The notes under the pieces were generated by a model. That model did not search any database. It worked only from the letters and a program-made list of their open reading frames with translations, and had not been told where the DNA came from. A DNA stretch of 64,000 nt, taken from positions 6,307-70,306 of the forward strand of contig JAWKSZ010000042.1 of assembly GCA_041402045.1 (NCBI GenBank), given 5' to 3'. Source of the stretch: JAGQRJ01 sp041402045 (GTDB lineage Bacteria; Planctomycetota; J058). The translations under genes and the position numbers were made by a program. This document shows, piece after piece, positions 32,339 to 41,307 of the stretch; positions within the stretch are counted from its first letter, which is position 1; each line of letters opens with the position of its first letter.

Positions 32339-32602
32339 CGCAGCCCCCGCAGCGCCTGGGCGGCGGCCACGTCTCCTGCCTGCGCCGCGGCGTGCAGGGG
32401 CTGTCGACCGAGGTCGCGGAGCAGGAGGTCGTGGCGACGCTGGCCCTCGGTTGGCGACCAGCCCGGAATGGACGGCCGCTGAAGCCCTGTGGCCGCGCCG
32501 TCGCCGCCGTCTCCGGAGCTGGCGAGCTCTCTCCACTCGGGCAGCCGCAGAGCAGCAGCCCGAGACACGTCAGCGCGAGGGGGGGGGCGGACGACGGGGC
32601 AT
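32335..32602 (-). pseudogene. Remnant: lipoprotein start joined to an ankyrin-repeat end
   Basis: ATG 32602 follows GGAGG and begins MPRRPPP. After a run of nine G (32579-32587) a frame change restores a lipoprotein signal, LTCLGLLLCGC. A second change near 32480 restores PSIPGWSPTEGQRRHDLLLR, the family's mature N-terminus. It then passes directly into GRQPLHAAAQAGDVAAAQAL, a single ankyrin repeat, and stops. The thioredoxin-like and helical parts are missing, so this is a deletion derivative, or a small ankyrin lipoprotein if translated. Its stop is coupled to the next gene. The promoter copy at 32620-32648 lies 18 bp upstream. Confidence 0.55.
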
Positions 32603-32619
32603 GGCGCGACCTCCGCAGC

Positions 32620-32648
32620 GGTATGGCAGGCCCGGAGGCACTGTGCAA
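32620..32648 (-). promoter_or_regulatory. Promoter, copy 3 (TTGCAC-N17-CATACC)
   Basis: Minus-strand TTGCAC (32643-32648) and CATACC (32620-32625) are 17 bp apart. Flanks ACAAGG and CTGCGGAGGTCGCG match copy 1. Here GGAGG also serves as the ribosome binding site for ATG 32602. Confidence 0.7.
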
Positions 32649-32747
32649 CCTTGTGTTCTCGGACCGTGAAGAACGCCCGCGCAGCGGGTTCGTCTTGCAC
32701 CCCCCTTGCCGGGTCGAATGTCGTTGTGGGCCCTGGCCTTGGGCGTC

Positions 32748-32786
32748 CTTGCCAGTGCGTGTGCGGCGTCCGCGCACTGGCAAGGT
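32748..32786. promoter_or_regulatory. 13-bp perfect inverted repeat upstream of the HNH gene
   Basis: CCTTGCCAGTGCG and its exact complement flank a 13-base loop (32761-32773). It sits between the divergent lipoprotein promoter and the HNH gene. Possible roles are an operator, an attenuator hairpin in the HNH leader, or a terminator remnant. Confidence 0.45.
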
Positions 32787-32873
32787 TGTCGCCTGGACCG
32801 CACGCAAGTCGGGCGGGGTGTCGTGGGTTCTGGGTAGGTTAGGGTCCGGCGCGTGGCGCCAGGAGGAGGGCCC

Positions 32874-34283
32874 ATGCCAGGGACGACCCAGGAGGCGCCG
32901 CTGCGCCTGCAGCGAGCGCGAGAGATCACGGAGCACCTGCGCACCCTGGTGGTTCGCTATCGAAAGCACGAGGCCGAGATCGCGCAGGCGCTGGTCACCG
33001 TCAAGCGGGAGCGGCTCTATGCGCTCCTCGGCTACGCCAGCCTCTCGGCGTACGCGCTCGGGGAGGGGCTGGTCCGGTCCAAGAGCAAGGTCAGCGACCT
33101 CGTGTCGATCATCGAAGGGTCGGAGGACCTGGAGGACATTCGCGAGTCCTACCTCGCGGGCGAGCTCTGCTACTCGAAGGCCCGAGAGCTGGTCAAGTTC
33201 GCCACCCCGGAGACCCAGGGGGAGTTGCTGCAGCTCGCCCCCCACCGGACCAGCGACGAGCTGCGCGCCATGGCCACCGGGAAGCCGCCCAAGCGACGTC
33301 GGACCCTGAGCCTGACTCCCGAGGAATCCGCCGAGTTCGATCAGCTCCTGGCCGCGCTCCGCAAGGAGCTCGGGCGAGCGCTTACGGACTCCGAGGCGGT
33401 CCTGGAGCTGATTCGCCGCGGCTCGGACAGCCGGGGGGGAGAGGCGCCCCGCACCCGCCTCGTGGTCAGCCTCTGCCCCGGGTGCGAGGTGGCCACCAGC
33501 GAGTCCCGAGAGGGCTCGGTCCCCGTGCCTGCCGCGGCGGTCGCTGCAGCCCGCTGCAACGGTGAGGTCCACGACCTGCGAGACGAAGACAACCAGGTCA
33601 CCCGCGCGATCCCTGCTCGGGTCAGACGACGGGTCCTCGATCGGGATCGCCAGCGCTGCCGCGTCCCCGGGTGCCCGTCCCTGTATGGCCTCGAACTCCA
33701 CCACGAGGACGGGTGGGTGCGAGGCCACGACCCGGAACGGATCGTGACCCTGTGCGACGCGCACCACCGAGTGCGGCACGAGGGAGCGCTGCGGATCGAG
33801 GCCCTGGGGAAGGGCGAGTTCCGCTTCAGCCTGCTGGACGGCACCGAGCTCGGCGCGAGCACTCTGGGATCCCGACCGTGCATCGCGCGCGAGCTCGCGG
33901 GGACCAGCGTGGGGATCCCCCCTGAGGAGTTCGCGTACGCGAACGGAGGGTCGGGAGCGGAGGAGTTCGCGTACGCGAACGGAGGGTCGGGAGCGGAGGA
34001 GTTCGCGTCACGCGAACGGAGGGTCGGGAGCGGGGCAGGACGCGCGAACGGGAGCGGCGCAGGCGGTGGCGGGACGAACGTCGCGCAGCAGGGGCCGGTT
34101 GCGGTCGCGGCGCAGGACGCAGTTGAGGGGGACGAGGTCGACGGGGCGACGCGAGGCCTGGTGCGACTCGGCGTGCCCGCTGCGGAGGCCAGGTATGCCG
34201 TTGCCGTGGCCTTCGCCGCAGGAGCGCGCAGCGTGGGCGACCTCCTGACCTCCGCCCTGGCGGGCTGGGCGCGCCATGGCTGA
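32874..34283 (+). CDS. HNH endonuclease family protein
   Basis: ATG 32874 is chosen over GTG 32853 because AGGAGGAGGG lies just before it. The N-terminal ~140 residues are helical (LRLQRAREITEHLRTLVVRY). The nuclease core is at about 247-303: RRVLDRDRQRCRVPGCPS, LELHHEDG, TLCDAHHRVRH. Cys262, Cys267, Cys294 and the His pairs suit a zinc-stabilised HNH site. After an internal repeat of EEFAYANGGSGA units (350-380) comes a C-terminal helical module (VRLGVPAAEARYAVAVAFAA) resembling the RuvA C-terminal DNA-binding domain. Proteins of this layout occur in multiple copies in some genomes; their biological role is not established. Length 469 aa. Confidence 0.85.
   Translation: MPGTTQEAPLRLQRAREITEHLRTLVVRYRKHEAEIAQALVTVKRERLYALLGYASLSAYALGEGLVRSKSKVSDLVSIIEGSEDLEDIRESYLAGELCYSKARELVKFATPETQGELLQLAPHRTSDELRAMATGKPPKRRRTLSLTPEESAEFDQLLAALRKELGRALTDSEAVLELIRRGSDSRGGEAPRTRLVVSLCPGCEVATSESREGSVPVPAAAVAAARCNGEVHDLRDEDNQVTRAIPARVRRRVLDRDRQRCRVPGCPSLYGLELHHEDGWVRGHDPERIVTLCDAHHRVRHEGALRIEALGKGEFRFSLLDGTELGASTLGSRPCIARELAGTSVGIPPEEFAYANGGSGAEEFAYANGGSGAEEFASRERRVGSGAGRANGSGAGGGGTNVAQQGPVAVAAQDAVEGDEVDGATRGLVRLGVPAAEARYAVAVAFAAGARSVGDLLTSALAGWARHG
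33924..34032 (+). repeat. Three tandem 36-bp repeats with internal palindromes
   Basis: Units lie at 33924-33959, 33960-33995 and 33996-34032. The first two are identical and each contains the perfect palindrome TTCGCGTACGCGAA (33930-33943, 33966-33979). The third carries one extra C (GTCACG for GTACG), which destroys the palindrome and changes the reading frame of the HNH protein's linker. Confidence 0.85.
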
Positions 34284-34305
34284 CCGGAGGGAACGCCCGC
34301 GCGAG

Positions 34306-34467
34306 CTAACGCGTCAACAGGTCGCGGGGACGCGTGCCGTCGACGCTGAGCACCTTCAGCTCCCGCGACGGAGACCACAGGAGCTCTTCGCGAGCGTTGC
34401 ACACGCAGAGCACGGCCGCGTTGCCCGCTTCGGTGTCAGGGAGCAGGCGCTCCAGGATCGTCGCCAT
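34306..34467 (-). CDS. 53-aa protein at the end of the acyl-ACP operon
   Basis: ATG 34467 is preceded by GGGGAGGACCCC, a strong ribosome binding site. The frame (MATILERLLPDTEAGNAAVL, then CVCNAREELLWSPSRELKVL) closes with TAG at 34306-34308 and uses codons like its neighbours. It lies 30 bp after the dehydrogenase stop on the same strand, so it is probably the last gene of the ligase-ACP-dehydrogenase operon. A CxC pair and alternating strand/turn pattern suggest a small beta-rich protein. No family is recognised. Confidence 0.55.
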   Translation of the reverse strand: MATILERLLPDTEAGNAAVLCVCNAREELLWSPSRELKVLSVDGTRPRDLLTR

Positions 34468-34497
34468 GGGGTCCTCCCCGTCGCCCCGTGGGGGCGG

Positions 34498-36390
34498 CTA
34501 GCCGACCAGCGCCTCGCGGCAGGCCTGGCGGACGGCGGCTTGGCCTTCGGCCAGCGTCGCCTCGAGCTCGGACAGAGCGGGGACGCCCGGCGCTTCCCAC
34601 CCCGAGGCGAGCCCCGCGTCGAGCGCCAGCTCGCGGATCCCCGCGGTCACCCGTCGGCCCAGCCAGGAGACGGCGTAGCTCGCGAGCGGGCGATCGAGGG
34701 CGCGGGCCTCCGCCGCGGGCGCGAGCCCGAGCGCTGCCCGGCGGTCGACGTCGGCGAGCTCGACGAAGGCGGTCAGGGCTTCGAGGGTGGCGTAGAGCTC
34801 GGCCGCGCGCAGGCGCAGGTGCTGCTCGGCCTTCCACACGCCGTTGTCCTCGCAGCCGCGCACGCAGGCGAAGAGCTGCGACGTCACCCCGCTCAGAGCG
34901 CCCACCGGGGCGGCTCCCGGGAGGTCGCCCAACAGCTCGAGGTGACGCTCCAGGGGGAGCACCACCCGCGGGTTCTTGCCGGAGAGGAGCCCGTAGACTG
35001 GGACCACGGGCTTGGCGTAGACCTCGCGCATGAAGCTCAACGTGTCGTCGCTCGCGGCGCCCTTGAGCACTCGGCGTGCTTCTTGGGACAGCCGGTGGCT
35101 GAGCTCCTGATACATGAGGTGGGTGGTCCCGTCGAACACGGCGTAGAGGACCACGTCCTGCATGTAGCGCGCGTAGGGGAAGTCGCGCAGCAGCGCCCGG
35201 GCGCCCAGGACCTTCTTACCTTCGGTCACGCCCTCCTCGGCGAACCCGCTCGCGATCACCTTGGCCACGCCGGTGTAGTGGCTGACCCCGACGCCGTAGG
35301 CGTTGATCAGGGCCGTGGTGCGCAGGGAGATCGCCGACACGAGGCGGTCGAGGACCTCGAGCTTGAGCAGGCTGTCCGCGATCGCGCCCAGGGTGTGGAT
35401 CGGGTCGCCGTAGATCGCGCGCCGCGCCGCGTAGAACACGGCCATGTCTCGCGCGCCGCTGAGGCAGCCCGAGGCCAGGGAGGCCACGCCGCCGCGCGAG
35501 AGGATCAGGGTCTTCTGGGCCACGGTCATGCCGCCGTGCTCACGTCCGAGGAGCCGGCTCGCCTCGACCACCGTCCCGTTGAAGTCGAGGCCGGAGATAT
35601 CCGCGCCCTGAGCGGGGAGGGTCCGCCAGCGCGGCAGCGGCTGGATCGACGGCTGGCGCTCGATCCAGAACATGCTGAAGTCCGCGCGGGCCTTGAGCGG
35701 TTGGATCGCCTTGGGGTCCTGACTGCCCTCGAAGTTGCGCGTGCGCAGGAAGGCGAACAGCAGGTCGTGCTCGTTCGCTCCGTTGATCAGATCCTTCTCG
35801 CCGCTGATCCGGTAGTGCGTGCACGGCTCGTCGTCCTCGACCGGGATCCACTCCCCGGCCTCGTCCAGGGTCCCGCGCTCGGCCCGGCACTGGTTGGCGA
35901 GGAGGTTGCTCCCGTGGTTCAGCTCCGAGAGCAGGAGCGAGGAGAACGCGCCGGCCTGGACCCGCGCGTTGATCTTCTCGAACTGCTCGGGCGTGGCGGA
36001 GACGTAGGCCGAGATCAGGGCCAAGCTATTGACGCTGATCGTGACCGCGACGCTGGTGTTGCGTCGGGCGTTGGCCGCGTTGAGCGCGCACTGGTGGAAC
36101 GGGGTCACCCGCGCGTCGCCGGACTCCGGGGCCGGCGCGAAGATCGACATGAGGCCACGTTCGCGGAGGCCGTCGAGGATCGGTCGCGGGTAGACCTCTT
36201 CCGCCTCGAGGTCCCACATGTGGCGCTGGACCTCGGGCGTGTCCAGGTACGCCTCGAGCTCGAGGAGCACGGGGTCGCGCCACGCGTCGTTCGGGCACAG
36301 CCGCTGCCACGCTGAGAGCCCACGGTCGAGGACCTCCAGGTGCTGCGCGTTGACGTCCCGGGTGCGACTGACGGCGGTGGAGTGGGGCAT
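34498..36390 (-). CDS. Acyl-CoA (or acyl-ACP) dehydrogenase family protein
   Basis: The length of 630 aa is well above the usual 380, with a C-terminal helical extension. Family features: LLSELNHGSNLLANQ (flavin/substrate loop, about 153-167), YRISGEKDLINGA (193-205), and LILSRGGVASLASGCLSGAR leading into the helical C-terminal domain. Where short-chain dehydrogenases carry the catalytic Glu in YEGT, this protein has FDGTTHL with Asp420, so the base is conservatively replaced or located elsewhere. Its position after an acyl-AMP ligase and a carrier protein suggests that it introduces a double bond into an ACP-bound acyl chain. ATG 36390 has GAGGAGCG upstream. Confidence 0.85.
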   Translation of the reverse strand: MPHSTAVSRTRDVNAQHLEVLDRGLSAWQRLCPNDAWRDPVLLELEAYLDTPEVQRHMWDLEAEEVYPRPILDGLRERGLMSIFAPAPESGDARVTPFHQCALNAANARRNTSVAVTISVNSLALISAYVSATPEQFEKINARVQAGAFSSLLLSELNHGSNLLANQCRAERGTLDEAGEWIPVEDDEPCTHYRISGEKDLINGANEHDLLFAFLRTRNFEGSQDPKAIQPLKARADFSMFWIERQPSIQPLPRWRTLPAQGADISGLDFNGTVVEASRLLGREHGGMTVAQKTLILSRGGVASLASGCLSGARDMAVFYAARRAIYGDPIHTLGAIADSLLKLEVLDRLVSAISLRTTALINAYGVGVSHYTGVAKVIASGFAEEGVTEGKKVLGARALLRDFPYARYMQDVVLYAVFDGTTHLMYQELSHRLSQEARRVLKGAASDDTLSFMREVYAKPVVPVYGLLSGKNPRVVLPLERHLELLGDLPGAAPVGALSGVTSQLFACVRGCEDNGVWKAEQHLRLRAAELYATLEALTAFVELADVDRRAALGLAPAAEARALDRPLASYAVSWLGRRVTAGIRELALDAGLASGWEAPGVPALSELEATLAEGQAAVRQACREALVG

Positions 36391-36472
36391 GGGCGCTCCT
36401 CAGGCGTGGGGTAATTTGCCACACCTCCTGCGAAACGCCCGAACAAACGGGAATTGAGTGGGGGATCGACCC

Positions 36473-36702
36473 CTACGCGTGCTCGCGCACGTAGGCCAGC
36501 ACGTCGCCCACGGTCTGCATTTCGGCGGCCTTGACCTCGGGAATGTCGATCTCGAGCGACTCCTCGAGCTCCATGAGCAGGTCGAGGGTCACCACGCTGT
36601 CGATATCGAGGTCCTGGATCAGGCGCGCCTCGGGCACGAGCTTCTCCCGCGGCACGTTGCACACGTTGCTCAGGATCTCGAGGGTCTTCTCTTCGGCAGG
36701 GG

Positions 36703-36706
<4 letters not shown>
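36473..36706 (-). CDS. Acyl carrier protein
   Basis: This 77-residue ACP shows the phosphopantetheine attachment motif DLDIDSVVTLDLL with Ser37, helix II ELEESLEIDIPE and the helix III end TVGDVLAYVREH. It is acidic, as usual for ACPs. ATG 36706 overlaps the ligase stop (ATGA), so it is translated together with the fatty acyl-AMP ligase that should load it. It is a dedicated pathway ACP rather than the housekeeping one, since no fatty-acid synthase genes are adjacent. Confidence 0.95.
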
Positions 36707-38310
<1,604 letters not shown>

Positions 38311-38879
38311 GGCCTCTCCGGGGCGCCGAGTCTAGCAACCCCCGCCCCCGATCCGGCCCCCGAACGCGTCAGCCGCGCAGGAGCAGCAACGCAGTCGCCA
38401 CAGGGCTCCGCTCGACGAGCGCAGGTCGTCCCGCACCCCCTTCGAGGGGAGCAGGGCGTCGAGCCCGAGCCATGCCCAGCAGCCCCACCCCACGGCCAGG
38501 TCCAGGCAGCGCGTGAGCTCGCTCCATGGCGCGCTCGCGAGAGGGAGGGATCAGCCCTCAGCGAGGGAGCCACTCCAGGTAGACCTCGCGCTGTGCGCAG
38601 GAAGAGGAGGACGGCGTCGTCGCCGGATCCCAACGCGTCGCTGCGGTTGGGACCAGGCGCGGAACGCAATCGTGACGGCGAAGGACTCGAGGCGAGGGAG
38701 CGGCGGGAGGGACCTTGGCGGGGACGCCCGGCGAGCCTGGGCGACGCTGGCTGGGTAGCGCGCGATCGCCCCTGCAGGGGTCAACGCCGGGCGTCGCTCA
38801 GTGTCACGGAGCGAACTCGAACTGGCGGGTGAACTGCGGAGTCTGGCGGGACGCTCGCGCCGGCCGCGTCGGCCGGTCC
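38311..38879. other. Intergenic region, no supported gene
   Basis: About 570 bp between two minus-strand genes. Short minus-strand pieces look like worn coding sequence (for example DDAVLLFLRTARG near 38600 and LVERSPVATALLLLRG near 38380), but no frame is continuous and no start or family can be assigned. The FAAL promoter lies in the first 30 bp. Confidence 0.5.
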
Positions 38880-39923
38880 CTACTTCGCGTGCAGCGCCAC
38901 GCGGCCGCGGGCAAACGCGTCGGGGTAGGCGCCCACGGGGTCTCTCGCGACCTCGGCGACCGGCGGCAACCCGTCGGGGCCCAGCGCCTCCCCCGCAGGG
39001 CGGGTGTGGAAGCGTCGCGAGCCCCACAGCCACTGCTCGGGGTAGGCGAGGATCGCCCGGGTGAGCGCGGCGTTGATCCGGCGCGTAATGCTCTCGAGCT
39101 CGGGCTCGCGCTCGCTGCTCCGCGGGTTCTCGATCACGTCCCAGCAGTGGAAGCGGAAGCGCCCGCGCCCGGTGCGGTGCACGCTGACCACCGCGATCGG
39201 GGCCCCGGTCTTGCGCTGGATCAACGCCGGGGTGGTGTTGGTCGCGGCGAGGGTGCCCAGGAAGGGCACGAAGGTCGGGTTCACCCGGTCGTTCTCGTCC
39301 GCCGCGATCCCCACCAGCTCGCCGCGCTTGAGCGCCTTCACGATCGGCCACAGCACGCCCCACTTGGTGAGGATCCGCTGCCCGCCGAGCTCGCGGTGCG
39401 CGTTCAGGGTGTCCGCCAGCGCCTGGTTCTTGGGCGGGCGCCCCACGGCGTTGGTCGGGAGCCCCGAGACCGCGGCCACGTGCCCGCACAGCTCCCACAC
39501 CCCCATGTGCCCGCTGGCGCAGATCACCCCCTTGCCCTGGGCCTGCAGCGCGCGCAGGCGCGCCAGGCCGCGCAGGTCGATCTGGGCCCGCACCGCCTCG
39601 GCGTCCATGACCCGCAGCCGGGCGAAGTCCACCCCCAGCCGCGCCATGTGCCGCGCCCAGCCCCAGAGCAAGCGCCGCGAGCGCTCGGGGGTCAGGCCCT
39701 CGCGGAAGGCGATCCGTTGGTTGCGGAACAGCCCCCGCCCCTTGTGCCGCACCTTGCGCTCATGCTGCAGGGTGAACAGGACGACCAGGGGCGTGATCAG
39801 GTCCGCGAGCAGGTAGCTCAGCCCCAGCGGGAGCGCCGCCACCGCGCGCAGCGCGAGGCCCGCCGCCCACGCGGCGAAGCGCTGGACGTGCGTCGGCGGC
39901 TGCGGCTGCTTGGGGTGACTCAC
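38880..39923 (-). CDS. LpxL/HtrB-family acyltransferase
   Basis: The 347-residue protein has an N-terminal membrane helix (about 20-50, GLALRAVAALPLGLSYLLAD) and the family's active site HX4E in CASGHMGVWELCGH, then VGRPPKN and the glycine/Asn-rich NTTPALIQRKTGAPI region, and PEQWLWGSRRFHTRP near the end. These enzymes transfer acyl chains from ACP to lipid A precursors or related lipids at the inner membrane, which supports an LPS-type outer membrane here. GTG 39923 has CAGGAG upstream. The nearby ACP operon could supply an unusual acyl chain, but that link is speculative. Confidence 0.9.
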   Translation of the reverse strand: MSHPKQPQPPTHVQRFAAWAAGLALRAVAALPLGLSYLLADLITPLVVLFTLQHERKVRHKGRGLFRNQRIAFREGLTPERSRRLLWGWARHMARLGVDFARLRVMDAEAVRAQIDLRGLARLRALQAQGKGVICASGHMGVWELCGHVAAVSGLPTNAVGRPPKNQALADTLNAHRELGGQRILTKWGVLWPIVKALKRGELVGIAADENDRVNPTFVPFLGTLAATNTTPALIQRKTGAPIAVVSVHRTGRGRFRFHCWDVIENPRSSEREPELESITRRINAALTRAILAYPEQWLWGSRRFHTRPAGEALGPDGLPPVAEVARDPVGAYPDAFARGRVALHAK

Positions 39924-40083
39924 GACGGAGGCTCCTGGCGCAGGGCCGCGCGGGTTCCCACCCTGCGCCGAGCTGCGCCGGCGCGGAGTCTACCACCGCG
40001 GTCGAGACCTCCGCCTCGGCAGCGCCGACGCGCTCGGGCCATGAACGCGCCGGAGGCGCGCTAGCGACGTGGGGCCCGCTGGC

Positions 40084-40089
40084 TAGACT
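40084..40089 (+). promoter_or_regulatory. Possible leaderless -10 element (TAGACT)
   Basis: TAGACT ends six bases before the GTG start at 40096. No Shine-Dalgarno is present between them. Confidence 0.4.
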
Positions 40090-40095
40090 GCGCCG

Positions 40096-41178
40096 GTGCC
40101 CGCGCCTCTCCGCGACCTCTGCGCCCTCGCCCGCGACCCCGCCGGCCTCGACCGCGACTGGGCCCAGGGCGTGGTCGCGCACCACGCGCCGGGGGCGCGG
40201 GTGCGCGCCGTGCTGCCTCGCGCGATCGACGTGGGGACGACCACCCGGGTCGCCCTCGAGGTCGACCACGACGCCCCGGACCTCCCGCGGCGCTGGTTCG
40301 TCAAGCTCCCCTCCCGCGCCTGGCGCGCCCGCGCGATCACGGCGCTGCCGCAGCTGCCCCAGACCGAGGTCCGCTTCTACGCCGAGGTCGCGCCGCGGCT
40401 GCCGATCCCGCGCCCGCGCTGCCTGGCCGCGATCCGCCGCCCGGGGCGGGGCTTCACCCTCGTGCTCGAGGACGTCGTCGCGCGCGGGGCGCGGGTCGGG
40501 ACCCCGACCCTCGCGCTCTCGGCCGAGGAGGCGGGGCCCCTGGTGGAGCTGCTCGCGTTCCTGCACGCCGAGCTGTGGGAGGCCCCTGCGCTCCGCGCCG
40601 AGCTGGCGTGGCTCGCCGGCCCGGTGCGCCGGCTGGAGGACCGCCTGGGGAGCGCGCTGGCGCTGCCCTTGATCCGACGTGGCCTGCGCCGCGCCGGCGA
40701 CGCGGTCCCCGCCAGCCTGCGCCCAGGACTCCTGGCCTACGCCCGGGCGCGGCGCCCGATCATGGCCGCCCTCGGCGCGGGGCCGGCTTGCCTCGTGCAC
40801 CACGACGTGCACCCGGGGAACCTGTGCTGGGACGCGGGCGGGCCCGCGCTCCTCGACTGGCAGCTCGTGCGGATCGGCGAAGGCGTGAGCGACGTCGCCT
40901 ACCTCCTCGCCACCTGCCTCGAGCCCGAGGTCCGCCGCGCGGCGGAGCCCGCGCTCCTCGCGCGCTACCGCCGGGCCCTCGTCGGCGCCGGGGTCACCCC
41001 GCCGGCCGACCTCGAGGCGCGCTACGCCGCGCACCTCTGCTACCCGCTGGAGGCCATGCTCGACACCCTCGCGATCGGCGGGCTCATGGACGACGCCGCC
41101 GCGCTGGGCCTCGTGCGCCGCGCGGCGGCGGCCTGCGCCGACCACGACGCCTTCGCGGTAGCTCTGGCCGCGTGCTGA
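40096..41178 (+). CDS. Phosphotransferase of the aminoglycoside/choline kinase-like family
   Basis: The kinase-like catalytic segments are clear in the second half: LVHHDVHPGNLCWD (Brenner-type HxDxxxxN) and GPALLDWQLVRIGEGVSDVAY (metal-binding Asp in LLDWQ), as in the APH/EcKinase-like families. The N-terminal lobe includes RRWFVKLPSR with a probable ATP-binding Lys. Length is 360 aa. The substrate is unknown: family members phosphorylate aminoglycosides, choline, homoserine, sugars or steroids, and resistance should not be assumed. The start GTG 40096 is supported by the TAGACT hexamer just upstream. Confidence 0.8.
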   Translation: MPAPLRDLCALARDPAGLDRDWAQGVVAHHAPGARVRAVLPRAIDVGTTTRVALEVDHDAPDLPRRWFVKLPSRAWRARAITALPQLPQTEVRFYAEVAPRLPIPRPRCLAAIRRPGRGFTLVLEDVVARGARVGTPTLALSAEEAGPLVELLAFLHAELWEAPALRAELAWLAGPVRRLEDRLGSALALPLIRRGLRRAGDAVPASLRPGLLAYARARRPIMAALGAGPACLVHHDVHPGNLCWDAGGPALLDWQLVRIGEGVSDVAYLLATCLEPEVRRAAEPALLARYRRALVGAGVTPPADLEARYAAHLCYPLEAMLDTLAIGGLMDDAAALGLVRRAAAACADHDAFAVALAAC

Positions 41179-41307
41179 GCGCGTCGCGCACGCCTCCCCA
41201 CCCTCCAACGCTCCGCTGGAGTTGGCCTGCGGCCTGGGCTTCGCGGCGACGCGCCCCGCCCGGTCTCGCCCCCGCGCGCGTCGGCGGCGCGCGGTAGGCT
41301 CGCGGGT

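Noticed and set aside
32853..32873. GTG 32853 as the HNH start
   Set aside because: It would place the strong AGGAGGAGGG ribosome binding site inside the coding region; ATG 32874 uses it at correct spacing.
30000..34300. CRISPR array or phage immunity island
   Set aside because: No repeat-spacer pattern; the 36-bp repeats in the HNH gene have no spacers, and no cas genes or phage genes are present.
40096..41178. Antibiotic-resistance aminoglycoside kinase
   Set aside because: The family motifs are shared by many metabolic kinases, there is no mobile context, and nothing points to an aminoglycoside substrate.
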